Source: Mesorhizobium sp. NBSH29 (GTDB lineage: Bacteria; Pseudomonadota; Alphaproteobacteria; Rhizobiales; Rhizobiaceae). Taken from it: a stretch of 64,000 nt of DNA. Under the pieces are notes generated by a model. That model did no database searches, was not told the origin of the DNA, and saw only the letters and a list, made by a program, of their open reading frames with translations. Shown here one piece after another: positions 29,046 through 40,183 of the stretch. The stretch covers positions 382,501-446,500 of the forward strand of contig NZ_CP045492.1 in assembly GCF_015500055.1 (NCBI RefSeq). Direction: 5' to 3'. Both the position numbers and the translations under genes were made by a program. How positions within the stretch are numbered: position 1 is the stretch's first letter; the number at the start of each line of letters is the position of its first letter.

Positions 29046-30005
29046 TCAATATGTAACGGTCACCACCACCGTGTCGTTGTACACCCCCGGCGAGGGGGTC
29101 TGTTGCGCTGGCACACGGCCATAGACGGTGAAATTCTGAGTGCCGCCACTGCCGGAGCCCGGCACGGTGCTGCCCGGTGTTGCCACGTCTCCCCACGGCT
29201 GGCTACGCGCTGCATCCTTGTAAAGACCGTAGGTAACGCTCTCGAGAAGCCTGGACATCTTTCGCTCCGTCGGTGTTCCATTGGCATTGCCGCCACCAAG
29301 CGACACCGAATAGGCGCTGTTTTGCGTGCATTGCACGGCGACGCCACCCGTGGCATCGACATTGGTGTTCAAAACACCATTGGTTCCGAAATCGAGATTT
29401 TGGGCTGAAACCAGACAGTTCGCGGGAATGTTCGCTGTCACGTTGAAAGTCGGACGTGCAGCAGTGCCGCTGGGTGTCGTGCAGTCACTGCTCGACGTCG
29501 CGCGGTATAGAAATTCGACATCGGCGCTGCTGAAGGCAGCCAGATAACTTCCTGTCGGCACCGCCTGCTGGCCGCCAAACACCGAGCCATAAATCGTATC
29601 GCTGGCCGAGCCTGCGCCAAGCAGGAGTCCTACCGCCATCGCCGGCGCTCGCGCCGGATAGGGCCAGGCGTAAGACCCCCATACTGCCGTGCGCGAGGCG
29701 TCGGAATAGAGTTGGTAGTTGAGCGTACCAGCGCCTGCCATCTGCCGAGCGCCAGCGGTAGCCCCACCGGTGCCCGCTCCGATATTCGGACAGACAAGCA
29801 CACGTGGAGTCAAGACCGAATAGCCGCTGCAACTGGCGCTTATTGTTGCCGTTGAATTGGTTGCGCTTCCCGACAACGTATCCACATTGCCGAAGCTGAG
29901 AGTGCTGACCGTGAAGTTGCAGGACTGCGCGCTGGCGCTGCTTGTCCAACCTAGCGCTACCGTCAAAAATAAAGCTGACAGACTGCACCGCATCATCCGG
30001 GTCAT
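29046..30005 (-). CDS. Tandem spore-coat U domain protein, likely pilus tip adhesin (CsuE-like)
   Basis: 319 residues with a signal sequence (MTRMMRCSLSALFL... ending at 'ASAQS'). Two SCPU domains follow: about 27-185 ('CNFTVSTLSFGNVDTLSG') and about 190-319 ('LDFGTNGVLNTNVD'), both with disulfide cysteines and ending in 'VVVTVTY'. In archaic chaperone-usher pili the two-domain subunit is the tip adhesin and the single-domain ones build the rod. Its ATG overlaps the usher stop by 4 bases and it is the last gene of the operon, the position of csuE. Despite the name, it has nothing to do with spores. Confidence 0.88.
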   Translation of the reverse strand: MTRMMRCSLSALFLTVALGWTSSASAQSCNFTVSTLSFGNVDTLSGSATNSTATISASCSGYSVLTPRVLVCPNIGAGTGGATAGARQMAGAGTLNYQLYSDASRTAVWGSYAWPYPARAPAMAVGLLLGAGSASDTIYGSVFGGQQAVPTGSYLAAFSSADVEFLYRATSSSDCTTPSGTAARPTFNVTANIPANCLVSAQNLDFGTNGVLNTNVDATGGVAVQCTQNSAYSVSLGGGNANGTPTERKMSRLLESVTYGLYKDAARSQPWGDVATPGSTVPGSGSGGTQNFTVYGRVPAQQTPSPGVYNDTVVVTVTY

Positions 30006-32416
30006 TGGCAGACCACCCCGCTGATGACCACCTGTTCGCCTGGGCTTTCGCGGTAGGCAAAGCTGGCATCGCAACTGGCCAAACCTGCCAATAACACGTG
30101 GACCGAGTTCTGGGTCTGCAGGCCCGTCACATAGGCTTCGCCATCATAGCCAATGACAAATGTTTCCGACGATCCGTTGGCCTTGCCTTCCATCCCAACT
30201 CCCAGCGGCGTCCCGTTGCCGTCGACGAATTTGACCAGTGCGGCTGCCGCTTTCTCAGTCACGCCAAAGTTGATGACCACGCCGCTCCTATCAGCAGGAA
30301 CTACCACTTCTTTGGTTACAGGAACGTTTGCATCGATCGGCAAGCGGCTTGGATCAATGGAAAGCGTGTTGGGTTCATAGGAGTTGAGATCGGAAATAAG
30401 AATCTTGCCATTGCGATTGGTCCTTCCAATCGGGCGGTTCTGCAACTGCACATCGACATCGGGCGCCCCCACATCAACAACCGCAAACGCGTCATGAATA
30501 TGGTTCGTGGCAAAGATGGCACCGCCTGCCATCGCCAACGCCCCGTCCACCTGCGCGGTTGCGCGAACGTCGCCGGCATATTGCTGGATGCCGGCCTGCA
30601 TGCGGGCAAACGGCGCGCGGTAGCTGCCCGAAGCCGATCGGTTGACCACAGCACCCTGAGAAGCATGCAGGCGCCAGCCATAGCTGCCATTCTCAAGCCG
30701 CTCCGACTTGACCACGTCGGCCGCGACGCTGGTGCCATCAGGCCCATACTCGACTGCTGAGGATGCTGTTACAGACTCTCCCAGTGAAAATGATAAGCCG
30801 GCGAAGACACCAAAGCTATCGCGATCGTCCAGATCCTTGAAGGCGGTGGCAAAGAGCGACGCTCGCTTGAACACCTGCTGGCGGTAGGACACGCCGACAA
30901 TCTGGCTGCTGTCACCTTCGGCGTCCTTGATATGAGTATAGGAAAGGTTGAGGCTGGACATGTCGAGCGGCATCGGCGCGCTGAGCGTCACCTGTTCAAT
31001 GGCCCGCGGCACCCCGGCACTGAAGATCGGCAGTCCATGTTCGTCGGACAGCGCGGGCATGGCCGTTACCGAGGCAATGTCCTGATAATCACCAAATGCT
31101 CTCTGCACGCGACCGTAAAGCGTGAACCCTGAGTGGCTGAGCTCGACAGTAGCATTTACCAGCCCACCGGTTCGCCCGTCATGATAGCTACCGGCGCCAG
31201 CAAGCGAAGCAACGCCGTACGGGCCAAGCGGGAAAGCCACGCCAAGGCCACCATTGATCAGGCTGTCTCCGCCTTCGGCGTGCCCCTCTAACGTCAGACG
31301 GTCTGTCAGCCCGTAGCGGAATGTCGCTGAACCCATCAGACGGTCATCATAGTCATTGGACTCGACGCCAAAGTTGCGGCGCGGATAGCCAACCTCTGCC
31401 GAAAAATCCAGCAGGCCTTTGGCGAGAAGCAAGTTCGACGTGTAAAACGGCAACGTCGTCACCGTCTCGCGCCCAAGGCTGTCGCGCACCACGACGCGCG
31501 CCTCGCCTCCACCAGAATAGGCCGGCACGTTGATGACCTGGAATGGCCCGGCGGATATATCGCCAGCATAGCTGCGGGTATTTTGAGTGTAAATTTCCAG
31601 CGTCGACGGCACCGCAGCAGTGCCTGCAAAAGATGGTAGCGGCAATGTCACAAGGTCGGAGCGCAAGGAAAAGCGGCGCTGCGCCTGGATACCGCCGAGA
31701 TAAACCGGTCGTGTCCAGCCTAGGCCGCCGGAAGTAAAGTCGCCGGCCCGGTAAACCATCATGCGCTCGGGGTCGGAATAGCTCCAGGTAGTGGCAAGCC
31801 TTGTGACGTCACCCAGTTTGCCTTCTGAATACCCGGCTATAAACCCTTGGCTGAGTGTCCCCATTGGCCCGAAAGCTCGCGCTTCAAATCCACCCGTAAT
31901 GCCCTCAAAAAGGTTGGTTTCGCCCTCAAACAGGGTATTGGAGCTGGCAAACAGTGAATAATTGAGAACTGCCCCTATCGACGATTGCGGCTTGATGCGC
32001 TCTGTCTTCCCCGGGCCGGCAACATCGACGATTTTGGGGGCCCGCGCATCGTTGGTGGCGATGATGTAAAGCTGTTGCATCGCTTCGTCGAGGTCGGCTG
32101 AAACATCTGGCAGGTCGTCGAGCCTCACCAACCCATCGGCACTTACCGGCGCGCCCTGCGGTTTCAACCCGATCTCGACCAGTTCGTCTATCGTGGTCGC
32201 TAGACTTCCATCGGCAAGCTGTTTGAAGTTCCCGATCAGCCCCGTCGACACCATGTTCATGAAAACTTCGAGATAGAGCTCACGCACCGCCGGCACCTCT
32301 GCCTCGGTCTGGTCAGCGCGCGGCGTATCGGTCTCCTCGGCAAAGGCCGGGAAGACAGATACCGCCAGCGAACCAAGTAGTACCGTGAGCCTAGCGGCCG
32401 ACCGCAACTTGCGCAT
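30002..32416 (-). CDS. Outer-membrane usher of a chaperone-usher pilus
   Basis: 804 residues from ATG at 32416 (MRKLRSAARL), with a signal sequence ending near 'FAEE'. FimD/PapC-type beta-barrel of the archaic (Csu-like) class: an N-terminal domain 'ELYLEVFMNMVSTGLIGNF', the long barrel, and a C-terminal plug/CTD with 'GYDGEAYVTGLQ' and a final Cys pair. It threads subunits through the outer membrane. It overlaps the chaperone gene by 26 bases upstream and the tip gene by 4 bases downstream. The longer frame to 32617 lies in the chaperone gene. Confidence 0.93.
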   Translation of the reverse strand: MRKLRSAARLTVLLGSLAVSVFPAFAEETDTPRADQTEAEVPAVRELYLEVFMNMVSTGLIGNFKQLADGSLATTIDELVEIGLKPQGAPVSADGLVRLDDLPDVSADLDEAMQQLYIIATNDARAPKIVDVAGPGKTERIKPQSSIGAVLNYSLFASSNTLFEGETNLFEGITGGFEARAFGPMGTLSQGFIAGYSEGKLGDVTRLATTWSYSDPERMMVYRAGDFTSGGLGWTRPVYLGGIQAQRRFSLRSDLVTLPLPSFAGTAAVPSTLEIYTQNTRSYAGDISAGPFQVINVPAYSGGGEARVVVRDSLGRETVTTLPFYTSNLLLAKGLLDFSAEVGYPRRNFGVESNDYDDRLMGSATFRYGLTDRLTLEGHAEGGDSLINGGLGVAFPLGPYGVASLAGAGSYHDGRTGGLVNATVELSHSGFTLYGRVQRAFGDYQDIASVTAMPALSDEHGLPIFSAGVPRAIEQVTLSAPMPLDMSSLNLSYTHIKDAEGDSSQIVGVSYRQQVFKRASLFATAFKDLDDRDSFGVFAGLSFSLGESVTASSAVEYGPDGTSVAADVVKSERLENGSYGWRLHASQGAVVNRSASGSYRAPFARMQAGIQQYAGDVRATAQVDGALAMAGGAIFATNHIHDAFAVVDVGAPDVDVQLQNRPIGRTNRNGKILISDLNSYEPNTLSIDPSRLPIDANVPVTKEVVVPADRSGVVINFGVTEKAAAALVKFVDGNGTPLGVGMEGKANGSSETFVIGYDGEAYVTGLQTQNSVHVLLAGLASCDASFAYRESPGEQVVISGVVCQ

Positions 32417-33107
32417 CGATCGGCCCCAGATGGCTGGCTCCGGACAGTTTGGCATTAGATCCGGACAGCCGGTTCGCCCCTCCGAGCGGCCATTGCATGG
32501 TAGCCCCGCCGAGCACATAGCCGACAAGACCGGGACTGCTGGCAATCGTTTTGCCATCCTGAGACAGACCAATATCAGCAAGGCGAAGCCGGCTCGCGCC
32601 CTTGTTTTGTGCAACAAGCATCAGGCTGCTACCGTTCTTTTTCAGCTTCCATGACACTTCCGGCCCCGATGCGGCAGGATTTCGAAAGAAGACTGGTATG
32701 GACTGCCGCACCACGAGCGCCACCGTACCCGCCTTCAGGCGGGAGGGATCAGGCACCTCATCGACCACCAAGCGGTAGCTTTCCTCTGCCTTCACCACGC
32801 TCTTGGAAACGCGCACAACACGGACGACATAGTCAGCGTTGGGTGCAAGCCTTGTGTGCGGAGGGCTAGCCACGACCGCAGCGGTTGGCTCCAGCGTTTC
32901 GATGCCGCCTTTTTGACTCCAGCGAAACACGCGGACCTGCACCTGGATCGGTGCTTTGCCATCATTGTGAAGGTTGAGCATGCCCGCGCTGTCGGGCGCC
33001 AGCATCTCGATGGTTGTCGGAGCCACCTGCAGCGACGCAGCGTCGGCAATCGGTGATACAAGCGTCAGAAGCGCGATGGCAGTACTGAGTTTCGGTAGGA
33101 AACGCAT
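32391..33107 (-). CDS. Periplasmic pilus chaperone (PapD/CsuC-like)
   Basis: 238 residues. Signal sequence to about residue 23 ('ISPIADAASL' region), then the Ig-like chaperone: 'QVAPTTIEML', 'LHNDGKAPIQVQVRVF' and a conserved G1-strand region near 'KAEESYRLVVDEVP' that contains the Arg and Lys used to hold the subunit C-terminus. Short-loop archaic type. It ferries pilin subunits to the usher by donor-strand complementation. ATG at 33107; the frameshifted pilin gene ends 24 bases upstream. Confidence 0.92.
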   Translation of the reverse strand: MRFLPKLSTAIALLTLVSPIADAASLQVAPTTIEMLAPDSAGMLNLHNDGKAPIQVQVRVFRWSQKGGIETLEPTAAVVASPPHTRLAPNADYVVRVVRVSKSVVKAEESYRLVVDEVPDPSRLKAGTVALVVRQSIPVFFRNPAASGPEVSWKLKKNGSSLMLVAQNKGASRLRLADIGLSQDGKTIASSPGLVGYVLGGATMQWPLGGANRLSGSNAKLSGASHLGPIDAQVAVGR

Positions 33108-33131
33108 AATACAAGTTCCTCCGCTCGTTGT

Positions 33132-33634
33132 TCAGTATGTGACGGTAACCGCTACGACATCCGTATAGACACCCGGTCCAGGGGTGGTTTGCGGCGGAAC
33201 GCGTCCATAAACGATGTGGGGAAGAGCAAGACCAGTACCAATGCCGGGAACAGTTGATCCGTTCGCACCACCTCCGCCTGTTCCCCAGACATCGGTGTGC
33301 AGTAAATCGGTATAGAGCGAATAGTCGATCGTACCGGCGACATTAGTCATCTTGCGCGCAGCGATCGTTGCTCCGGCACCATTTCCAGCACCCAATCCCA
33401 ACGTGTAAGGGGTGAGCAGCGTGCATTGGACGCTGACCGTGCTGATCTGATCAACATTGGCATTATCACGCCCTGCGTGCCAAAGTCCATGTCGCTAGCG
33501 GAACCTACCGAACATGCTGCCTGGATCGTAATTCTAACATTCATGTTGGCCGTCGACGTGGCAGCCATAACCGGCCCCATAGGTGTCAGAGTTGTCGCGA
33601 CGGCGGCCACTAGGGCCAATGGTACAAGTTTCAT
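33132..33634 (-). pseudogene. Major pilin subunit (spore-coat U domain) gene with a one-base frameshift
   Basis: A strong AAGGAG precedes the ATG at 33634. Residues 1-60 read as a signal sequence and start of an SCPU domain ('MKLVPLALVAAVATTL', 'CSVGSASDMDFGTQGVI'). At 33464-33467 the frame breaks: the continuing homologous sequence 'NANVDQISTVSVQCTLL' and 'GLGAGNGAGATIAARKM', ending 'VAVTVTY', is in the next frame. Adding one base (GTG-AT?-AAT) restores a 167-residue protein, parallel to 'GTNGVLNTNVD' in the tip gene. As written the product stops early after unrelated residues. It is either a true mutation or an assembly error. It is the first and only rod-subunit gene in the operon. Confidence 0.85.
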
Positions 33635-33941
33635 AAGACGCTCCTTCAAGATAGCCCGCAAATCGCGGGTTGATCGTCAAGTAAGCCCTGTCCCACCCCG
33701 TTTTGGTCCTCTAGTCGTAACGATTCAATTAATTCGGGTGATTAGAAGAAGTTTCACGTAGAGCGAGAGTGTGACATGACTAACAACACTTTAAACGTGC
33801 ATTGCTTTGCGTGGCCTGCACGAGCGCTCAAACTTTGGGTTGAAATCGGTTGCACGGCGGCGCGGCCCGCCACTTTCTAGTAATGGGACCAGCAAACGGT
33901 CGATATGGGATTATCTACGCCGCGGCTCAGCGTAGCGTTCA
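33635..33941. other. Intergenic region upstream of the pilus operon
   Basis: About 307 bp between the pilin start and the acyltransferase stop, AT-rich at 33700-33800. It must hold the pilus promoter on the minus strand. A small inverted repeat CCCGC-AAATC-GCGGG (33655-33669) lies in the probable 5' leader, about 20 bases before the pilin ATG. No gene was recognised. Confidence 0.55.
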
Positions 33942-35225
33942 TTAGCGACGGCCGAAAAGTTCCTTGACCCGGTTCCGCAACATACGCGCCATATTGCGAG
34001 TTTCGCTGTAGAGGTGCAATTGCGAGGCCGCCTGGCGTGCTGCCCTGTCAGCATCCGGCGTCAGCCCCAGCACCATGGTGCCGATAGGCTTTCGCTCGGT
34101 CCAGAGGCGGCTGAGCACAGGATGATCGTGCACAGCGCAGGAATCAGTCGCCATGATGTTGGGATCATCGAGATGGTTGTGGGTGACCTCGATCATCAGA
34201 AGCGCGCCAGGCGAGAACGCCGCATAGCGTTCGTCGTAGGCCGTCTTCCAAGTATAAGCGATGCCGTTTTCTAGGAACACAATCAGGCAGGCAATGACAA
34301 CTCCATCCAGCGTCAACGAATGGACCCGGCACAGATCCCGTTCGGCCATCAGGAATACCGCTTCGCGCGCGAAGGCTGCACGGTAGCGGTCGATCGCCAT
34401 GGCGGTGCGTTCACGCCCCTTCCAACCGGCAGCCTCGAGCGTCAGAAATGCTTCGGCGCCACGCCTGATCTCATCCTCATCGCGCGCCACGTGATATTCA
34501 AGAACGCCTTGATCAGCCAGTCGGCGTTTGAGACGGCGAAATTCGCGCAGATGATGCGGTCTTAGCGCCTGCTTGAAATAGTCCTCGCCTTCCAGTCTGC
34601 TCTCCAGAAATGGCCGCTCGTTCTGGTTTGTGGTGACAAGAGCAAGTCCCTTGGTATCCGCGATTGAGCGGAGGATCGTTGAAACTGGCCCGTCAAGCCG
34701 GATGTCGGGCATGACAAAAACCTTGGGAAGCTTCAGATGCTTGCGCGACAAAATGGTAAATAGGTCCTCTAGCACGCCGGCTGGGTCGTCTCTGTCGACG
34801 AGTGGGGTGCCAAGAGGGCCGAAAGGACTGGCCCAGCTACGCATGATTGAGACGCCAAGAGGAATGGTTGGTCTCTCGATTGAAAACGGCACTAGAAGTC
34901 TCAGCCGGCTACGAAACTCATCACCGTCACGGATAACCGCCAACCGCACTTCGCGATCATCCAGTCGTGGCATCGCCGGTGCCAGAAAGCGTGGATTGAA
35001 AAATACATTCGACTCGATGGTACGCGGTGTCAGATGGTCGAGCTCCTCGACCAGATCGAAACCCGCCGAGGCTGAGTAGATCGCCAGCTTGCGCGGCGGC
35101 CGGTGATCCCCCAGCGTTTCAATCTGGGCGCGCTCAACCGCGGCATTTCTCAGCCCCGCCAGTTCGGCAATCATCGGCGCAGAAGGGCTGCCGCTCAGTT
35201 CTTCCAGCAGCGGGATAGCGACCAT
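33942..35225 (-). CDS. GNAT-fold acyltransferase, CelD/BcsL type
   Basis: 427 residues. The pattern 'RTIESNVFFNPRFLAPAM', a double GNAT-like region, and the later 'LEAAGWKGRERTAM' and 'LFLENGIAYTWKTAYDERYAAFSPG' are those of Acetyltransf_6 proteins, many of which modify cell-surface polysaccharides (for example near cellulose genes). ATG at 35225 shares one base with the flippase stop (TGATG), so the two are translated together. Substrate unknown; a surface-glycan modifying role is inferred from the partner gene. Confidence 0.85.
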   Translation of the reverse strand: MVAIPLLEELSGSPSAPMIAELAGLRNAAVERAQIETLGDHRPPRKLAIYSASAGFDLVEELDHLTPRTIESNVFFNPRFLAPAMPRLDDREVRLAVIRDGDEFRSRLRLLVPFSIERPTIPLGVSIMRSWASPFGPLGTPLVDRDDPAGVLEDLFTILSRKHLKLPKVFVMPDIRLDGPVSTILRSIADTKGLALVTTNQNERPFLESRLEGEDYFKQALRPHHLREFRRLKRRLADQGVLEYHVARDEDEIRRGAEAFLTLEAAGWKGRERTAMAIDRYRAAFAREAVFLMAERDLCRVHSLTLDGVVIACLIVFLENGIAYTWKTAYDERYAAFSPGALLMIEVTHNHLDDPNIMATDSCAVHDHPVLSRLWTERKPIGTMVLGLTPDADRAARQAASQLHLYSETRNMARMLRNRVKELFGRR

Positions 35226-36616
35226 CAGTCTGCTCCTTTGGCCGGCACTGCCGGCACAAAAATGGCCATCAGGAACCCGAGTTTGCGCCAGACCGTAAAT
35301 GACAGGGCAGACGCTTCAAAAATCATCGACAAGGCAGTCGCAATGGCGGCACCCCAAAGACCGAACAGGGGGATCAAGGCGACTGACAGAGCGACGTTGA
35401 ATGCAAGCGTCAGCGCGTAAACCACAGCACAGACATTCTGGTTGCCGCTCATCGTCAGAACGCTTTCCGCTGGCCCGACGGCCGCGCGTGCCACCACGCC
35501 TATAACGAGCAAGAACAGCAGTGGGTAACCGCGCACGAATTCGGGGCCGAACAGCGCCAGCATGGGCTCGCCGACGGCCAATACTACCGCCGCCATCAAA
35601 AGCGACGGCCAGAACGTCCATGAAACGGTTTCGCGCGCAAACGCCGCCAGTCGATCCGGGTCGGTGTGCGTGAAATGCGAATAGCGCTGCGCCACTCCGG
35701 CTTTCACCGCAAAATATGCGAAATGAACCAGCGCCAACGTCTTCACGGTCGCGAAATAGACTGCCACGTCGTCAGGCTGCATGAACGCGCCAACCATCAA
35801 GACATCAGCATTGGTGAGCAGGAAAAAGAAACTTTCGACCAGGAAGATCGGCAGGGAGATCACAAACCATTCGCGCATGTGGATGGTGCGCGGGCCTGCC
35901 GGCAATTTGCGGTCAAGCCGCGTCTTTACCTCAATCAGTTGTGAGATTGTCGTCAGATAGGTCGCAAGGATGGCCGCAATGATTGCGTTCGACGCGCATG
36001 GCTCGTAGCCGGCAAGCAATGCCGCACCCATGATTAGCAAAATGAGAGTGGGACGCGTGATATAGGCCGGCGCCAATGCAGAAATCGTCCATGAATTGGC
36101 CCGCGAAATACCTTGCAGGACGTCAGACAGAGCAATCATCGGGATGCAGATGATACCTAGATAAAACGGCACCACATAATAGCTCTCGACCATCGACGCG
36201 AACAGCCACAATCCAATCATCCCGGCGGCTGCAATTGTCGTTGAGGCGATGAGCACGAACACCCGGCTGACGAGCAGGATACCGCGCAGTTCTGCAAGAC
36301 GTTTCTGGCCTAGATATTCGGGGATGTAGCGGATGACTGAGGTGTGGAACCCGAGGCAGGAAAGATTGCCAACGATGATCATCGTCACCCAGACGAGTAC
36401 GAAAATCCCATACTCAAAACTGCCCATCCAGCGGGCCAGCAACACTTGGCTGACAAAGGCCACGGCAGCGTTGAAAATCCGGATGGAGAAAGCGATAAGC
36501 GACATACGACCAGCGCTGCCCCGCTCATCGTTTGAGAAAAGCAGCGCGTCCACGCGGTTGAGCATAGGCCGCGCGCGCAGCGCAAGTCGCTGCGGCAAAA
36601 GCCGCTCGGCAGTCAT
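35225..36616 (-). CDS. Polysaccharide biosynthesis protein / lipid-linked oligosaccharide flippase (Wzx-like)
   Basis: 463 residues from ATG at 36616, with about 12 to 14 membrane helices starting 'MSLIAFSIRIFNAAVAFVSQ' (M near residue 38) and 'MGSFEYGIFVLVWVTMIIVG', the MATE-like/MOP flippase pattern. It would move undecaprenyl-linked sugar units across the inner membrane for capsule or exopolysaccharide. The open frame goes to 36859 but upstream of 36616 it overlaps the promoter of the divergent monooxygenase-like gene. No clear Shine-Dalgarno precedes 36616, so the start is uncertain. Linked by a one-base overlap to the acyltransferase. Confidence 0.88.
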   Translation of the reverse strand: MTAERLLPQRLALRARPMLNRVDALLFSNDERGSAGRMSLIAFSIRIFNAAVAFVSQVLLARWMGSFEYGIFVLVWVTMIIVGNLSCLGFHTSVIRYIPEYLGQKRLAELRGILLVSRVFVLIASTTIAAAGMIGLWLFASMVESYYVVPFYLGIICIPMIALSDVLQGISRANSWTISALAPAYITRPTLILLIMGAALLAGYEPCASNAIIAAILATYLTTISQLIEVKTRLDRKLPAGPRTIHMREWFVISLPIFLVESFFFLLTNADVLMVGAFMQPDDVAVYFATVKTLALVHFAYFAVKAGVAQRYSHFTHTDPDRLAAFARETVSWTFWPSLLMAAVVLAVGEPMLALFGPEFVRGYPLLFLLVIGVVARAAVGPAESVLTMSGNQNVCAVVYALTLAFNVALSVALIPLFGLWGAAIATALSMIFEASALSFTVWRKLGFLMAIFVPAVPAKGAD

Positions 36617-36764
36617 TGCCGCGGAAAAGCGCAACGCATTTTTCTCCGTTTCCCTTCGTATCCAACAGGCATAGCCACAACTCTTTAAGAAACGGTTGGG
36701 CAGCAGCCTGCAATCCGCCCGGAGTGAAGCACACGTTGCAAAGTGCACCGGTACAAATTTGCCC

Positions 36765-36795
36765 TTGACCTCAACTGCACTTGAAGTCCTAGGGC
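36765..36795 (+). promoter_or_regulatory. MerR/SoxR-type promoter with operator dyad
   Basis: TTGACC (36765-36770) and TAGGGC (36790-36795) are 19 bases apart, the over-long spacer of MerR-family activated promoters. The spacer is covered by a 22-bp dyad (36767-36788, 9 of 11 pairs matching; core CCTCAA...TTGAAG) close to the SoxR-box style CCTCAAG-N-CTTGAGG. A transcript would begin about 20 bases before the ATG at 36819. No MerR-family gene is in the window. Confidence 0.7.
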
Positions 36796-36818
36796 TGGAT
36801 TTCCGAGCCAGCGAAAAG

Positions 36819-37172
36819 ATGGATACCCACCAAATGAACAAGCCGACGCAAACCGCCAAACCCTACTATCGGATCGACAGTTTTCTCGTGCCCGTCGCTG
36901 CACGCACGGAGTTTCTTGCCCGTGTGCACGAGACCCACGCTGTGCTACGCCAACAGGATGGTTTTCGGCAGGATTTTATCGTTGAGCAACACCTTGACGA
37001 GGCCAAATTAACGATTGTGACCGTCGCAGAATGGGATAACGAGGACGTGGTTGCAAACGCCCGCAAACAGGTTCAGGTCCTGCACGCAAAGAACAATTTC
37101 GACCCACAGCAGTTTTTTGCCAGACTCGGCATCAAGGCCGAGATGGGCAATTACCGGCCAGTTGCCGAATGA
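36819..37172 (+). CDS. Small antibiotic-biosynthesis-monooxygenase-like protein
   Basis: 117 residues from ATG at 36819 (112 if the ATG at 36834 is used). Pattern 'RIDSFLVPVAARTEFLAR' then 'QDGFRQDFIVEQ' and 'LTIVTVAEWDNEDVVANAR' is that of the dimeric alpha-beta-barrel ABM fold, used by monooxygenases and heme-degrading enzymes. No catalytic residue is diagnostic. It sits behind a MerR/SoxR-type promoter, which hints at a stress-inducible oxidative or redox role; this is inference. Converges on secA. Confidence 0.75.
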   Translation: MDTHQMNKPTQTAKPYYRIDSFLVPVAARTEFLARVHETHAVLRQQDGFRQDFIVEQHLDEAKLTIVTVAEWDNEDVVANARKQVQVLHAKNNFDPQQFFARLGIKAEMGNYRPVAE

Positions 37173-37224
37173 CAATCGACCGGGGTCTTTAAGCGATAGA
37201 CCGGCCCCCCGATCTAACGCTTCA

Positions 37225-39951
<2,727 letters not shown>

Positions 39952-40183
39952 CCAATGGTCCTTTCAAACGTGCCGACAGCTCGGCCGGTGCAGCCGTGAC
40001 AATCCGCCGGGGCAGAATTTATCAAAAAAGCGCCCCGAATTCGCTTCTGGACGCAAAGTCGAAGGACAGATAAGAGGGGCCCCCTACGATGTCAACGCCG
40101 CTTGATTGCGGCGTGATGCGCTCAATTCCGCCCCATTCGACTGGTTTGGAAGCATTTTTCAGACCCCACCGGAGAAGTTGCCG

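Noticed and set aside
29046-30005. Spore-coat U name taken as sign of a spore-forming organism
   Set aside because: The SCPU family also builds archaic chaperone-usher pili; the chaperone and usher genes beside it fix the meaning.
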